Positions 39,451 to 51,088 of a stretch of 64,000 nucleotides of DNA are shown piece after piece. The translations under genes were made by a program, and so were the position numbers. Position 1 is the first letter of the stretch, and each line of letters begins with the position of its first letter. Source of the stretch: Diphasiastrum complanatum (taxonomy: Eukaryota; Streptophyta; Lycopodiopsida; Lycopodiales; Lycopodiaceae). The stretch spans positions 11,421,245-11,485,244 of the forward strand of contig CM055102.1 in the NCBI GenBank assembly GCA_029204225.1, read 5' to 3'. The notes beneath the pieces were generated by a model. The model was given only the letters and a program-made list of their open reading frames with translations, was not told where the DNA came from and did not search any database.

Positions 39451-40330
39451 CAATCTCCTTCCTCTACAAAATAGTTAACACAGCTCTTCTTATACTAATT
39501 AATGCTAATATCTCCTAAGATGTGTTATCAAATGCAATTTTACAACTACACATGGACGCTGGAATAACTCTATATCTTTTGAAACCCCTACATAAACGTC
39601 TTCTTTTTCTCACATCTAAGAATTATTTGCAGCTCACATATCTGAATTCTCATTATTTTTTGGTGCTCCTCAACAAATGCAACACACAGAAGCAATTTTG
39701 CCTACAGAGCCATCCCATTGAATAGTTGTCCATCACTTTAAATGAGCCACTAAGTTTTGTTTCATCTACTTTTAAAATGTTTTGCTCTTACGGTTTAGGG
39801 TATATAAGAAACGAGGAACTTGTAGATGGCAGAAATGCCTTGTCATGAGCTTCTATGGAGATTCACCCAGTCTGTTGTTGTATGTAGAGTCATAGTTATG
39901 GCATCTGATTGGTTGTTTTTCGAGCCTCCTTGTTTGCATTGTACATGTGTAGATTGTGCTCAATCTAGGTGGAATCAAAATCCAATCAAATGCACTTGTG
40001 CTCTTCATTTGAGATGGAGTTTTGGTGTAGATTTTGTCCTGAAATCTCATGCTGAACCTATAGAGCATCGATGGCCCAGCTGGCTTCAAGAGGACCGGTG
40101 TGCTGCAAACCAAAGTATTGAACCTGTACATAGAGCAGCGATGGCCCATAGAGCCCATAGAGCAATGATGGCCCAGCTGCCCAACTGCATAATGGCTGAG
40201 TTTGCAGATTGGATTTACGATGGCTGTCTAGCCTACCCTCAAATGAGCTGCCTGTCCTAACGATGGTTGAGATGAGTTGTTTGCCCTCACGATGGGTGAG
40301 ATGAGCTGCTTGGGTTTGCTTGTTGTCACA
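39451..40330. repeat. Duplicated segment, right copy
   Basis: Order: block A (39451-39612), block B (39613-40050, reverse complement of the left B) and block C (40053-40190, then weaker to about 40330). Shared words include CACAATCTCCTTCCTCTACA (A) and CCTATAGAGCATCGATGGCC (C). Between the copies, 39241-39450 is unique. Confidence 0.82.
39826..40260 (+). CDS. Cys-rich ORF in repeat block B (right copy)
   Basis: The same MAEMPCHELLWRFTQ start and C-x2-C-x-C-x2-C cluster as its inverted partner, but after about 70 residues it runs into block C and ends in unrelated residues. The differing C-termini argue that at most the first 70 residues could be an old protein-coding piece. Confidence 0.3.
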   Translation: MAEMPCHELLWRFTQSVVVCRVIVMASDWLFFEPPCLHCTCVDCAQSRWNQNPIKCTCALHLRWSFGVDFVLKSHAEPIEHRWPSWLQEDRCAANQSIEPVHRAAMAHRAHRAMMAQLPNCIMAEFADWIYDGCLAYPQMSCLS

Positions 40331-40764
40331 CAATCTTTAAACTAAGAGGATCAATCGATGATGTTGTAGATGTTATGCACATATCATTCTAAATTGTCTG
40401 ATCTTGATTGAATTATTGTCTGCTTATTGTTCATGTATGTCATTCACTTTGTTTTATCTATTTCGCACATAGGTTCAATCTTGTTGAATGCTAAATTAAA
40501 TTAAACATAGATCAGTAGTGTCTGTCTACATTCTAGAGGATTGTAGGAATGATATAGCAGGTAGTGACCAACAATCATATCCGAACTCCATCCGAATTCA
40601 TTCGCGTTTCATTTTGCTTTGATTCGCATCAGTGATATCAGAGCTTCAAAGTTGGTAGTCAGAACTTCTTATAGTCTGACATAGCTGCAAAGCTATTAGA
40701 TCTAGGAGACAAGTATTCAGAACAATAAACCAGAAAAAATAGCTGAAGAACACGGTCAACAACA

Positions 40765-41228
40765 ATGGCTTCAATAAGCAGTATACAATCAAAGATCTGC
40801 ACAATTCTCGACTCATCAAGGTCTAACTTCCTAGCAGGAAAATTTAAGACCTCTCTTATACTAAAGGGAGAAAGATTATTTCCTTAGGTAGACGACACCG
40901 AAGAGATGCCTACAACTACAGGGAAAGGAGCTACGCGAATGGAGAGAGAAGAACGACAAGGCAGTAGCCGTGTTGTCATCATCCATCGAAGATAGCCTGA
41001 CTCTTGGCCTCGCTACACTCTCCAATGCAAGAGAGATGTGTGATACCTTACTCACAAGATTTCAGACAAAATCATGTAGTCAGATCATGCTTCTTGAAGA
41101 TCAGCTGACAAACCTGCAATGGGATGGCAAAGACCTCAACTCCTTTATCAGAAAGATGAAGGATCTGTTCCTTTCATTACACAATTTTGGAGCAGAGAAT
41201 GCAGTATCAGTAGAAAATCAGCCTACCT
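40765..41228 (+). pseudogene. Outer Copia gag, 5' part
   Basis: ATG at 40765 opens a reading (MASISSIQSKICTILDSS) that continues in gag-like blocks (AVAVLSSSIEDSLTLGLATLS, QIMLLEDQLTNLQWDGKDL, FIRKMKDLFLSLHNFG) with a stop and frame changes. It ends where an LTR sequence starts (TCTAGGCCGTGG). Confidence 0.82.
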
Positions 41229-41880
41229 CTAGGCCGTGGCTAATTCGCCACTCTTGTAATTTTCTGATTAGTTGTAGATGGTTAATCACTCTAATCTTAA
41301 AGTTACATACGACTATATACTTACTAGATGATACTTGACACAAGAGGATGACAGAACACACATACAATGTAGTAGTCTTATGCTAATAAGCAATCAAGAC
41401 AAAAATATAGACAAGAAGTCCGCTTGCGTGTGAGACGAGTTTTGTGATCAGGATCCACAATGATCCACAAGTCTGCTAGTAAGCGAGACATCCATTCGTG
41501 AGAGAACTGTATTTCTCTCACGCCAACGCACTGCGTGGATCTGCATGCAGCGCTTGAAGAAACAAGAGAAAAATCAATAGATGACTTTGTAGCCATTGTG
41601 CACATGTCTTCCTTTTTGTTGCATGATCTTGTATGCAAATGTGTCTGTTGTTATTCGTGTATCTGATTCTCCCATTCATTTCAATTTCACACATTGGTTG
41701 AGTTTGAATGTTGTATTAATTTACAAACGTAGATCAGCAGTGCCTGACTACATTCTGGAGGACTGTAGGAGTGATTCAGTTGGCGTCCAGCGATCGCATC
41801 TGAACTCCATCCAAATCGCAAGAGAGTCGAGTTCGCGGTCACGACAGTTTCACGATTCCCTCCGATCTCATCCCCCATCA
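41229..41880 (+). repeat. Inner Copia 5' LTR, lacking its first part
   Basis: Matches 44505-45162 with roughly nine in ten bases the same, ends CATCCCCCATCA, and is followed by G and the primer site TGGTATCAGAGCC (41882-41894). The first 375 or so bases of the 3' LTR have no counterpart here. Confidence 0.83.
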
Positions 41881-41999
41881 GTGGTATCAGAGCCATGTTT
41901 TCTTCTCATAATCTAACGTAGCCAATAAGCTATCAAATCCAGGAGGCCAAGCATTCAGACAAACAACCATCAACGAGGGAACAAACTTCAATCAGCAGC

Positions 42000-43076
42000 A
42001 TGCAGAGCAAGATCTGCACAATTCTTGATTCTTCAAGAACTAACTTTCTAGCCTGGAAAGTCAAGACATCACTCATACTCAAGGGCGAAGGATTATTCCC
42101 CTGGGTGGATGGCACATAAGAGGTGCCTACAACATTAGACAAGGAGCTACGAGAATGGAGGGAGAAAAATGACAAGGCAGTAGCCTTGCTATCATCTTCC
42201 ATCGAAGATAGTCTCACACTTGACCTGGTTACACTCTCCAAAGCTAAGGAGATGTGGGATGCATTGCTCACCATATTTCAGACGAAATCAAGAAGTCAAA
42301 TCATGATACTAGAAGATCAGCTGACGAATCTATTGTGGGATGAAAAAGACCTCACTTCCTTCATAAGAAAGATGAAGGATCTATTTCTGTCACTACATAA
42401 CTTTGGAGCAGAGAACGTTGTGTCAGCTGAGAATCAGCTCACCTACATGTTGAGAGCTTTACCCAGATCATTTCAGACAACGAGAACTCTGCTCGTGAAA
42501 GATCCTACCATGAACTTCGAAAAAGCGATTATCGAGATTCCAGAGGAAGTCGAGGCCAGAGAACACCTTGATCACAAGGATGGTTCTGACCAGGCCCTCT
42601 ACGGCAACAAAGAAAAATCCAAGAAACAATTTAAGCCTAAGAGGGAGTCGAATCAGAGGCAGGATCGTGATCAACAAGCAGAGGGGACCAGGAAAGGCAA
42701 CTGGAAGAGCAAAGGGAGGTCGAAACAACAAGGTGCAGACAAGAAGACTTGCGTGAGATGCAGAAGAGACGGGCATACAGTAGATACATGTTGGCTCAAT
42801 CCCAAGATTGAGTCTATCCATTGCCACAAGAAGGGTCATGCAGCCATGGATTGCCGCCAATATCCGAGAAACAAATCAGCGCAGAATAGACAGGAGAACA
42901 ACAACAGTTCATCCTATGTCGAGGAGCCTGAGAGCTCGAAGATGGGCGAAGAAAGAATGAACAGAAACTGTTTGACTGCCTACATCTATGAAGACGTGTG
43001 TGCATCATCAACATCTGTCACACATGAGGTGATCCTAGACTCAGGAGCCACTTCACACTTCGTGACATCAAGATGA
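42000..43076 (+). pseudogene. Inner Copia gag and protease start
   Basis: Gag with a stop at 42118-42120, then a 317-codon open stretch including TRTLLVKDPTMNFEKAIIEI, two zinc-knuckle-like motifs (CVRCRRDGHTVDTC; a second with the first Cys changed) and the retropepsin motif VILDSGATSHFVT, ending in a TGA at 43074. Confidence 0.88.
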
Positions 43077-43079
43077 ATA

Positions 43080-44106
43080 ATGTCTGATTTCAGAAGTGAA
43101 GATCCTTCAAGATTCATAGTTCTTGGAGATGGATCTAGACATCAAGTGAACGGTATTGGTTCACTATGGCTCAACACTAACGACAAAGATAGACGACTCG
43201 AAGACGTTCTGTTCGTGCCTACTCTGCAACAAGACTTGCTATCTGTAGCAAGAATAGCAGATGCAGGGATGCGTGTGACGTTTTTTGATGAAGCATGCAA
43301 AGTGATTGATGCTAGTACCAGTACATTGATCACTCAAGACAGAAGAAAATGAAACCTATATCAGTTGAAGGTACGCCTATCTACAGATCAAGTGCATCAG
43401 ACTCATGATGACTCGCCAGACACTCTGTGGCACAGAAGACTCTTCCACATGAACTCAATGGCACTTTACCAAACAAGCCATCATGGAACAATAACAGGGG
43501 TCAGCATCTCGAATGCAACCAGTTCGACCACCTGTGATGCATGTTTGAAGGGCAAGATGTCATGCACTCCATTCATCAAAGACTCCTACAGAACGACCAA
43601 GATTCTGGAGTTGGTGCATTCTGACATCTGCGGACCATTCAATGTGATCTCAGTAGGAGGATCAAAGAATTATATAACCTTCATTGATGACTATAGCAAA
43701 TTTGCTAGAGTGTATTTTATTCAGAATAAATCTGAAGCACTTGATAAATTCACATAATATGTAAATTGGACTAAGAGATGTATAGGAAGCAAAGTGAAGC
43801 AGATCAGAATAGATCGAGGTGGCGAATACATCTTGAATCGCTTCACTGACTTTTGCAATGATCGTGGCATCATTCACAGAAGGACTGCAGCCTACACACC
43901 GCGGCACAATGGTGTTGCTGAACGAAAGAACAGAACTTGATGGAAGCAGACATTGCGATCAAGTATCACTTGATCAGGGATCTAATTGAAAAGAGGATGT
44001 TGCAGACCACCTTCATCGGAACAAAAGACATGGTTGTTGACATCTTCACCAAAGCCCTGGACAAAGGACTCTTTGAGAGACAGAGGAGCAGTCTCGAAAT
44101 CATATA
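43080..44106 (+). pseudogene. Inner Copia pre-integrase/integrase joined to RNase H end
   Basis: Reads GDGSRHQVNGIGSLWL, LWHRRLFHMNS, HSDICGPFNV and FIDDYSKFARVYF, then RIDRGGEY and the NGVAERKN block. At about 43940 it jumps to the RNase H tail (IAIKYHLIRDLIEKRM, DMVVDIFTKALDKGL), so the whole RT is deleted. Additional stops are at 43350 and 43755. Confidence 0.87.
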
Positions 44107-44129
44107 GCTATCATGATTTGAGAGGGAGC

Positions 44130-45162
44130 TGAAAAAACAAAACATTTTTGATTACAAAGCTTTGCTAGCTTTCAGCCCTCTGCCTGATGAAAATGTTCGC
44201 AAACACGGAAGTCAAGAAACACGAAACACGAAAGTTTCGCGAACACGAAAGTCAAGAAGACACAAAACACAAAAGTTTCTCGAACACCTGAAGGGAAGAC
44301 ACGAATGCGAAAGATTCGCGAATGAGAATCTTTTGCGGTCGAGCACAAGAAAGTCAGACGACGGAAATGAAACCAACGATGCGACATGAAAAATGTTGCG
44401 AAAGACTTTCTGCCCTCACGCTCCAAAGAGTACCAGCCAAGATCTTGCAAGTACCCAGAAGTACAGATATCCGATCTGATGGCATGACGTCAGTAGATAC
44501 AATCTAGGTCGTGGCTAATCCGCCACTCTTGTAATTTCCTGTTTAGTTGTAGATGGTTAATCACTCTAATCTTAAAGTTACATAGAGCAACTATATACTT
44601 ACTGGATGATACTTGACACAAGAGGATGACAGAACACACATACAGTATAGTAGTTTGATGCTAGTAAGCAATCAAGACAGAAATACAGACAAGAAGTCCG
44701 CTTGCGTGCGAGACGAGTTCTGTTTAGGGTCCACAGTGATCCACAAGTCTGCTAGTAAGCAAGACATCCATTCGTGAGACAATTGTATTTCTCTCACACC
44801 AACGCACTACGTGGATCTGCATGCAATACTTGAAGAAACAAGAGAAAAATCAATAGATGACTTTGTAGCCATTGTGCACATGTCTTCCTTTTCATTGCAT
44901 GATCTTGTATGCAAATGTGTCTGTTGTTATTCATGTATCTGATTCTCCCATTCATTTCAATTTCGCACATCGGTTGAGTTTGTTGAATGTTGTATTAATT
45001 TACAAACATAGATCAGTAGTGCCTGACTACATTCTGGAGGACTGTAGGAGTGATTCAGCTGGCAGTGTCCAGTGATCGCATATGAACTCCATCCGAATCG
45101 CAAGAGAGTCAAGTTTGTGGTCGCGACAGTTTTGCGATTCCCTCCGATCTCATCCCCCATCA
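44130..45162 (+). repeat. Inner Copia 3' LTR (about 1033 bp)
   Basis: Begins TGAAAAAACAAAAC just after a polypurine tract (GAGAGGGAGC) and ends CATCCCCCATCA. A CGAA-rich degenerate repeat with ACACGAAA words occupies 44190-44400. The sequence after 45162 resumes the outer element's gag. Confidence 0.75.
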
Positions 45163-45720
45163 ACTAGCAAAGGATCCAGCTATGACACTCGAAAAGGCAG
45201 TGATCGAGATTCGAGAAGAAGTCAAAGCTCGTAAGCACTTTGATCACAAAGATGCTTCTGACCAAGCTCTCTACAACAACAAGGAGAAGATGAAGAAGCT
45301 GTTCAAGCCTAAGAGGGAGTCAGCAGGATTGAGACCAGCAAGCAGAGGGAGCCAACAGAGGCAAATGGAAGAACAAAGAAAAGCCGAAACAACAGAATGG
45401 AGACAAGAAGATATGCGTGAGATGCAAACACGAAGGACATACTGTCAATTCGTGTTGGCTAAATCCGAAGATCGAGTATATCCATTGTCACAAGAAGGGT
45501 CACGTAGCCATGGACTGTTACCAGAACCCAAGGAACAAACAAGCTCAAGGCAAACGGGAGAACAATAATAGTTTGTCCTACGTTAAAGAGCCAAAAAGAT
45601 GCGCGAAGAAAGATCGAATCATGGAAATTCGACCGCCTATATCTGTGCAGTGTCGACACCTGACACACATGAGATAATTCTTGATTCAAGAGCTACCTCA
45701 CACTTCGTTACATAAAGAAA
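45163..45720 (+). pseudogene. Outer Copia gag, 3' part
   Basis: Resumes with LAKDPAMTLEKAVIEIREE, then a charged region and two zinc-knuckle-like motifs (MRCKHEGHTVNSC; the next partly decayed) in shifting frames, and a damaged protease motif in which the Gly of D-S-G is changed. About 18 gag residues are missing relative to the inner element at the insertion point. Confidence 0.85.
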
Positions 45721-47480
45721 GATAATGTATGACTTTCGGAGTGTAGATCCATCAAAATTTACTATTTTTGGAGATGGATCGAAACATCAAGTGAATGGTA
45801 TTGGTTTGCTATGGCTCAACACAAACGACAGAGACAGATGACTCGAAGATGTTCTGTACATACCTACACTGCAACAAGACTTGCTATCAGTTTCAAGAAT
45901 ATCAGATGCTGGGATGCGTGTGACGTTCTCAGATGAAGCATGCAATGTCATTGATGCAAGCACCAATACATTGATTACACAAGGTAGAAGAAAAGGCAAC
46001 CTGTATCACTTGAAGGTACGCCTACCTGTAGATCAAGTACATCAAACCCATGATGATTTATCATTTATTCTATGGCACCGGAGACTATGCCATATGAATT
46101 CAATGACATTGTATCAAGCAAGCCATCATGGAGCAATCACAAGGGCGAGCATCTTGAATGCAACCAGTTCGATAACCTGTGATGCATGCATAAAGGGTAA
46201 GATGTCACGTACTCCTTTTGTCAAGGACTCCTACAGAATGACAAAGATTATGGAGCTAGTACATTTGGAAATCTGTGGACCTTTCGACGTGATCTTAGTA
46301 GGAGGCTCGAAATACTATATCACCTTTATTGATGATTACAGTAAGTTCGTCCGAGCCTACTTCATTCACAATAAATCAGATGCATTTGACAAGTTCACAG
46401 AGTATGTGAGCTGGGCAGAAAGATGCACAAGAAATAACGTGAAGTAGATCAAAACAGATCGAGGTGGAGAATACATCTCAAACCGATTCACTGATTTTTG
46501 CAATGATCGAGAAATCATTCACAGAAGGACAACATCCTATACACCGCAACACAATGGTGTTGCAAAAAAAAAGAACATGACTCTTATGGAAGCCGCTAGG
46601 TGCATGATGGCCTATTCGAAGGCTCCAAGAGTGTTGTGGGCTGAAGTAGTGGCTACAACTGCCTACATTCAGAACAGGACAGGAAAATCTGTTGTTCCTC
46701 ACACAACACCACACGAACTATGGTGGGGTAGAAAACCCAGTATGACTCATATTCGAATCTTTGGCCATGCTGCATATGCGCATGTTCCTGGCAAGCTTTG
46801 AAAGAATCTTGATGAGAAAGCAGAACAAGGATATCTTGTAGGATATGACAATCATTCATCATCCTACAGAATTTATATGCCAGAGACAAACTTAGTGAAG
46901 ACAATCAGAGACGTCAAGTTCGATGAGGCCAGAACAATGGCCACCTGTCAATTATGAAGTTATTGGAAGACAATATTATAATCTACCAATCGTAACAGAG
47001 GGAGTAGAGGACGAACAATCAGACGAAGATGTTCGAGTTGCACCTCAGTCAAGCGACAAATCAGACGAAGAAAGATTCGCAAGCTAGCCTACTGCTACAA
47101 CACCTATAAACCGAAATGGTTCCGGACCTAGCCGAACAGATAAAGGCAAGAGCATTGCAGTACCAGAAGGATCTCCCAGAAGATCAACAAGAGAACGAAG
47201 AGCACCATCAAGATTTGTGTCAGGTAGCTCAGCCTCTACATCTGAAGAGTTTTGTGGATTTAGTGGAGAACCACAAACAGTCGAGGAAGCAATTGATTGT
47301 CCAGAGAAGGACAAATGGATCCAAGCCATGAATGAGGAGATGGAATCCATGAAGAATAATCAGGTATGGACATTGCAGCCATAAGCGAAAGACTGTACGA
47401 TGCAAGTGGTTATACAAGCTGAAGTATGGACCGAATGGAAATGTTTCAAAGTATAAAGCCAGACTTGTAGCGAAGGGTTA
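45721..47480 (+). pseudogene. Outer Copia protease-integrase-RT relic
   Basis: Contains GDGSKHQVNGIGLLWL, LWHRRLCHMNSMTLY, an integrase with the first catalytic Asp replaced (HLEICGPF), a stop before the second (KTDRGGEY), and the third block NGVAKKKN without its Glu. The linker YLVGYDNHSSSYRIY and an RT start (WIQAMNEEMESMKNNQVW) follow. RT stops after about 60 residues at a junction near 47480. Confidence 0.87.
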
Positions 47481-47516
47481 AGTGTCTTCAAGACTCTAGA
47501 AAAATTAATAAGATGA

Positions 47517-48151
47517 AAATTGATTGGCTCTCTTATATATGCTATGGTTTGTATTAGACCACATCTAGCTTACACCATCATCACTCTTAACCAATACACA
47601 TTGAGTCCATTATTAATCCATTCGAAGACTCTAAGAAGAGTCCTCAAATATGTTCAGAGTACCAAACATGAAATTTCATGTTACAATGACAATCATGAAG
47701 CAGGTTCAACCTTGAAAGGATTTACGAATTCAGACTAGGGAGGTGATATTGATTCTAGAAAATCAATCTCATGGAACAAAATGAAGCAAAAGTATGTCAC
47801 ACTTTCTTCAATCAAAGCCCAATATGTTGCAGCTAGTTAGGCCATTAAAGAGAGTTTGGATCAAACTTCTACTTAACAACTTGGATATTTCTCAACCCCT
47901 CTATATATTGCTCTGTTTCAGGACAACTTATGTTGCATAAATCTATCTTTGAATCCCAAATATCATTCTAGGACAAACAAATTCATATTCAATTTCATTT
48001 TGTCAAAGAAAAAGTTTACGACAAGAAATTGAATTAATTTATTGTCCACAACAAAAAAACTAGGTTGCGAATATTTTTCCAAAGGCTTTGCGAATAAATG
48101 AGCCCTAAAAGTTTATGAAGATGTTAAAGTGTTTGCGATTGAATTAAGGGG
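47517..48151 (+). pseudogene. Copia RNase H fragment
   Basis: Reads IGSLIYAMVCIRPHLAYTI, TLRRVLKYVQSTKHE, then degraded SRKSISWNKMKQKYVTLSS and further decayed blocks. A polypurine-like tract (AATTAAGGGGTAG) is followed by TGTTACAAATT near 48154. Probably from a different Copia than the sequence before 47480. Confidence 0.78.
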
Positions 48152-48153
48152 TA

Positions 48154-50387
48154 GTGTTACAAATTTAATTATAGTCTAAATCTTTCCTGCCATAGCTACT
48201 ATGCTATCAAATTTGAACAACAAGGAATCCAGATTTGATGATTTGCAATTAGATTCAAGATTCAAGTAACCATCAAATTTAAAGATTCAAACCCTTAAAA
48301 TTTGTTGAAACTTTTTGAAAATTCATTCACATTTCTTCAAATGTAGTTCGAATTTTATTAGAATATTTCTTGACTTGCTTTTTTGATGGGATTTATTCAA
48401 ATCTTTTTCAAATATTTTTCAATTCGAATTGGAATCTTCTTCAATTCGAACGAATTCGAATAGAAGACGACATGTTTCTAATTATTGTCTAACATACTCT
48501 GCACCATACATATTACTCCTACATAGTTCAAGTACTTCACTCTTTGGTAGAAATAGACCATACACTTCACTATTTTTTAAATTAATTATTATGAAAACCT
48601 AGTACATATTAAGTGCACTCAATCACTGAACTTATGCTACTTTAAGACAATAGTGGTTCATGGTTTCTTTACAAACAATGTACAATTGTGGAGAAGCGAT
48701 CAAGCTAGTGTAGTCATTGCTACAAGCTCCTATTCTATAGACTCAAATTTTCTTGGAGAAATTTTTGCTCTTTGTAGTTTGAAAAGCATCATATAATTTT
48801 CGAGCAATGCTTTTAGTGATTTGTCCTTAGACTTGAATTGTGATCTTGAGATCCATCAAACTTCATCTTAATAATACTAGAACAAGGACAATTCAATTTA
48901 GAGTATGTACTTTTATGTCGAAAGGTATAAGCCTGAATTTCAACATTTCAATTGAGTACAATACAATTATGATTTGTCACTGTTTTTGCTCTATAACCTA
49001 GACAATAACTAGTCTAGAATTGATTTTCTTTTTGTCAATAATTGTAGAGGTGCAAGATCATGGATAAATTAATGTCATTTTACTATCAAACATTAATCCT
49101 AACATTGTAAATCTCATTACTCATCCCTCAACACCATTCACAACATTGTGGGACTTTATTACTCCCCTCATACTTTGAAAATGACCACCATGTTGCTCAC
49201 ATGTCAATTTAGCTAGCTGGATTGTTCGCTCCAAATGTTCTACAACACAATATTTGCACCACTTTGCAACGTGTTCAAGAAGGACAAATGATGCAAGACT
49301 AGCAAAAACAATGTGCCTCATATGAAGAGGATAACATGGAAAAGAAGAGAGAAGAGAGGCAAACATGGCAAAGAAGCACACACTTCGCGCTGGTGGCTCG
49401 CTTGTGTGTGGTTTATGGCCTAGGGTCAAGAACCTTTCTGTATGTCCTTCTAGTGACCGTTACTCATAAGAGCCATTCAAAAGAGCTATGTCGGAACTTA
49501 ACTCAAAAAATACCTTAGCAAAAGTGAAGGTTTCTACAAAATGCATTCTTTTAATGGACATCTAATTTTGATGTTTTGACAAACGAAATGGATGCGCCTC
49601 CTCAGGCGCAATTAGTGTGCCTTATTTTGTTAAAAGCATGCCCTCACGGTTTTAGAGTTCCAAAGATCCTATTATAAGCATGCCAATCCAAGCAACCACT
49701 AAGGGAATGGATGGTGGACAAACCAACCCAACCAAACCTAGATCAAACGGATCTAGCTCCCAAGCTATGGATCAATCTCAATGAGGAATGAGGAATCACT
49801 CAACCAACATGTAGCTACCAATCACATAATCAAGCATACACTAGTGAGAGCCCAATGTGAAGGATTTCAGATCATTCAAGGTCCAATCCACGTCCCAAAT
49901 CTTTGGTTACAATAAGGAGCAAACCAACAATCCTGCCAATGTAGAAAAATCAGCATCTACATACAAAATGAGATGCAAACTCTAAGAGATATTGATCAAA
50001 CATGAACCAAAACATAAAATATGTTTGTTGTCCGTACAATTACAGTACCCTACTGTATTTCACACGTGTGGAACTGAAAATAGCAATAAATGATCATTCT
50101 ACACATAGAATTGCAAGATAACACCAAGATAGTGCACCAATGAGTAGTAGAACCCAAAGAGAACCATGTATAATGATGAAATGAGAGATAGAAGAGAGAA
50201 GATGTGTCTCTCCACGAGTTACATCCTTTTATAGAGTTTCCAAACCCTATTTGGCCACTTGGCTTTCCCTCCAAAATGTAAACCCTACTATTTTTGGGTC
50301 TAGATTCAATGTACCCAAAGTTCAAATTTGAATCTCTCTCAAACTCGACTACCAACTTTCTCACACTTTTCAAAAGTGTTTATTGAA
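48154..50387. other. Possible Copia 3' LTR, then intergenic
   Basis: TGTTACAAATTTAATT at about 48154 is a likely LTR start; an end near 49105 (ATCCTAACA) is possible but unsupported by a partner. From 49106 to 50387 nothing was recognised. This is the target of the 50393-56535 insertion. Confidence 0.35.
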
Positions 50388-50392
50388 TGTAT
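50388..50392. repeat. Target site duplication, left (TGTAT)
   Basis: TGTAT immediately before the left LTR; the identical TGTAT follows the right LTR at 56536-56540. Confidence 0.88.
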
Positions 50393-51074
50393 TGTAAAAA
50401 TTACAGCAAATAAGGATCCTAAAACACTTGAAATGATGAGGGAAACAATAGATTATGATTTCATAAGATTAGCACAAGTTGAACCATCAAAATCCATCAA
50501 AAATCTATGCTTGAACCTCACTAAATGGCCCAAATCCTTGAAGAAGGCTTCACACGTGTGAAAGTACGGCCTCCCACAGTCTGAGTACTGTACACCAGAC
50601 CTACATTCAATCCTATAATCATTAGTAATCACAAGTACTCAAACAATTATGAACATAGAGAGCAATTGCACCATTATGAGAGAAAAAACATGAAATTGCT
50701 TGATTAATTTTGGTGAGATATCATCACCTATATATACATGATTCATCACAGTTTTGGGCAGGTATGAGTAGCCCTAAACCTATCCCTAATGCTAATTTTG
50801 GTGGATCTTTCATCCCTACCAAGTTAGGGTTGGAATCTTGGAGATCCCTCAACAATGCAAAAATTACCAAAAATAGCTCCTATTTTTTCTCCCTTGTATC
50901 TAAGCATAATTTGGACTCATTCCAAAGGTTCTAACACTTAGGTCTACTTGAGAACATCCTTATGAATGGAATCCTATGCTATTTGGCACGTGTGACAAGC
51001 CACATCATGACCATCTAACTATTTACAAGTCATATGACCAAAACTAGTCAAGCTAGAATTGTGAATTTTTAACA
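50393..51074 (-). repeat. Copia 3' LTR (682 bp)
   Basis: On the minus strand it starts TGTTAAAAATTC and ends TAATTTTTACA. A polypurine tract (GTGAGGAGGAG, minus strand) lies directly upstream at 51075-51085. Confidence 0.95.
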
Positions 51075-51088
51075 CTCCTCCTCACTAT

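Larger units (their letters stand above)
40331..48151 (+). mobile_element. Nested Copia complex (one element inside another)
   Basis: An outer Copia relic (partial 5' LTR near 40350-40628, PBS-like GATATCAGAGCT at 40635, gag at 40765-41228 and 45163-45700, pol to about 47480) is split within gag by a relative at 41229-45162. A further Copia RNase H piece (47517-48151) follows at a break. All copies have stops and deletions. Confidence 0.8.

Noticed and set aside
50710-50934. 74-codon frame repeated at 50710 and 56171 (and antisense at 34269)
   Set aside because: Lies wholly inside the Copia LTR copies, so its repetition reflects the LTR and not a gene family.
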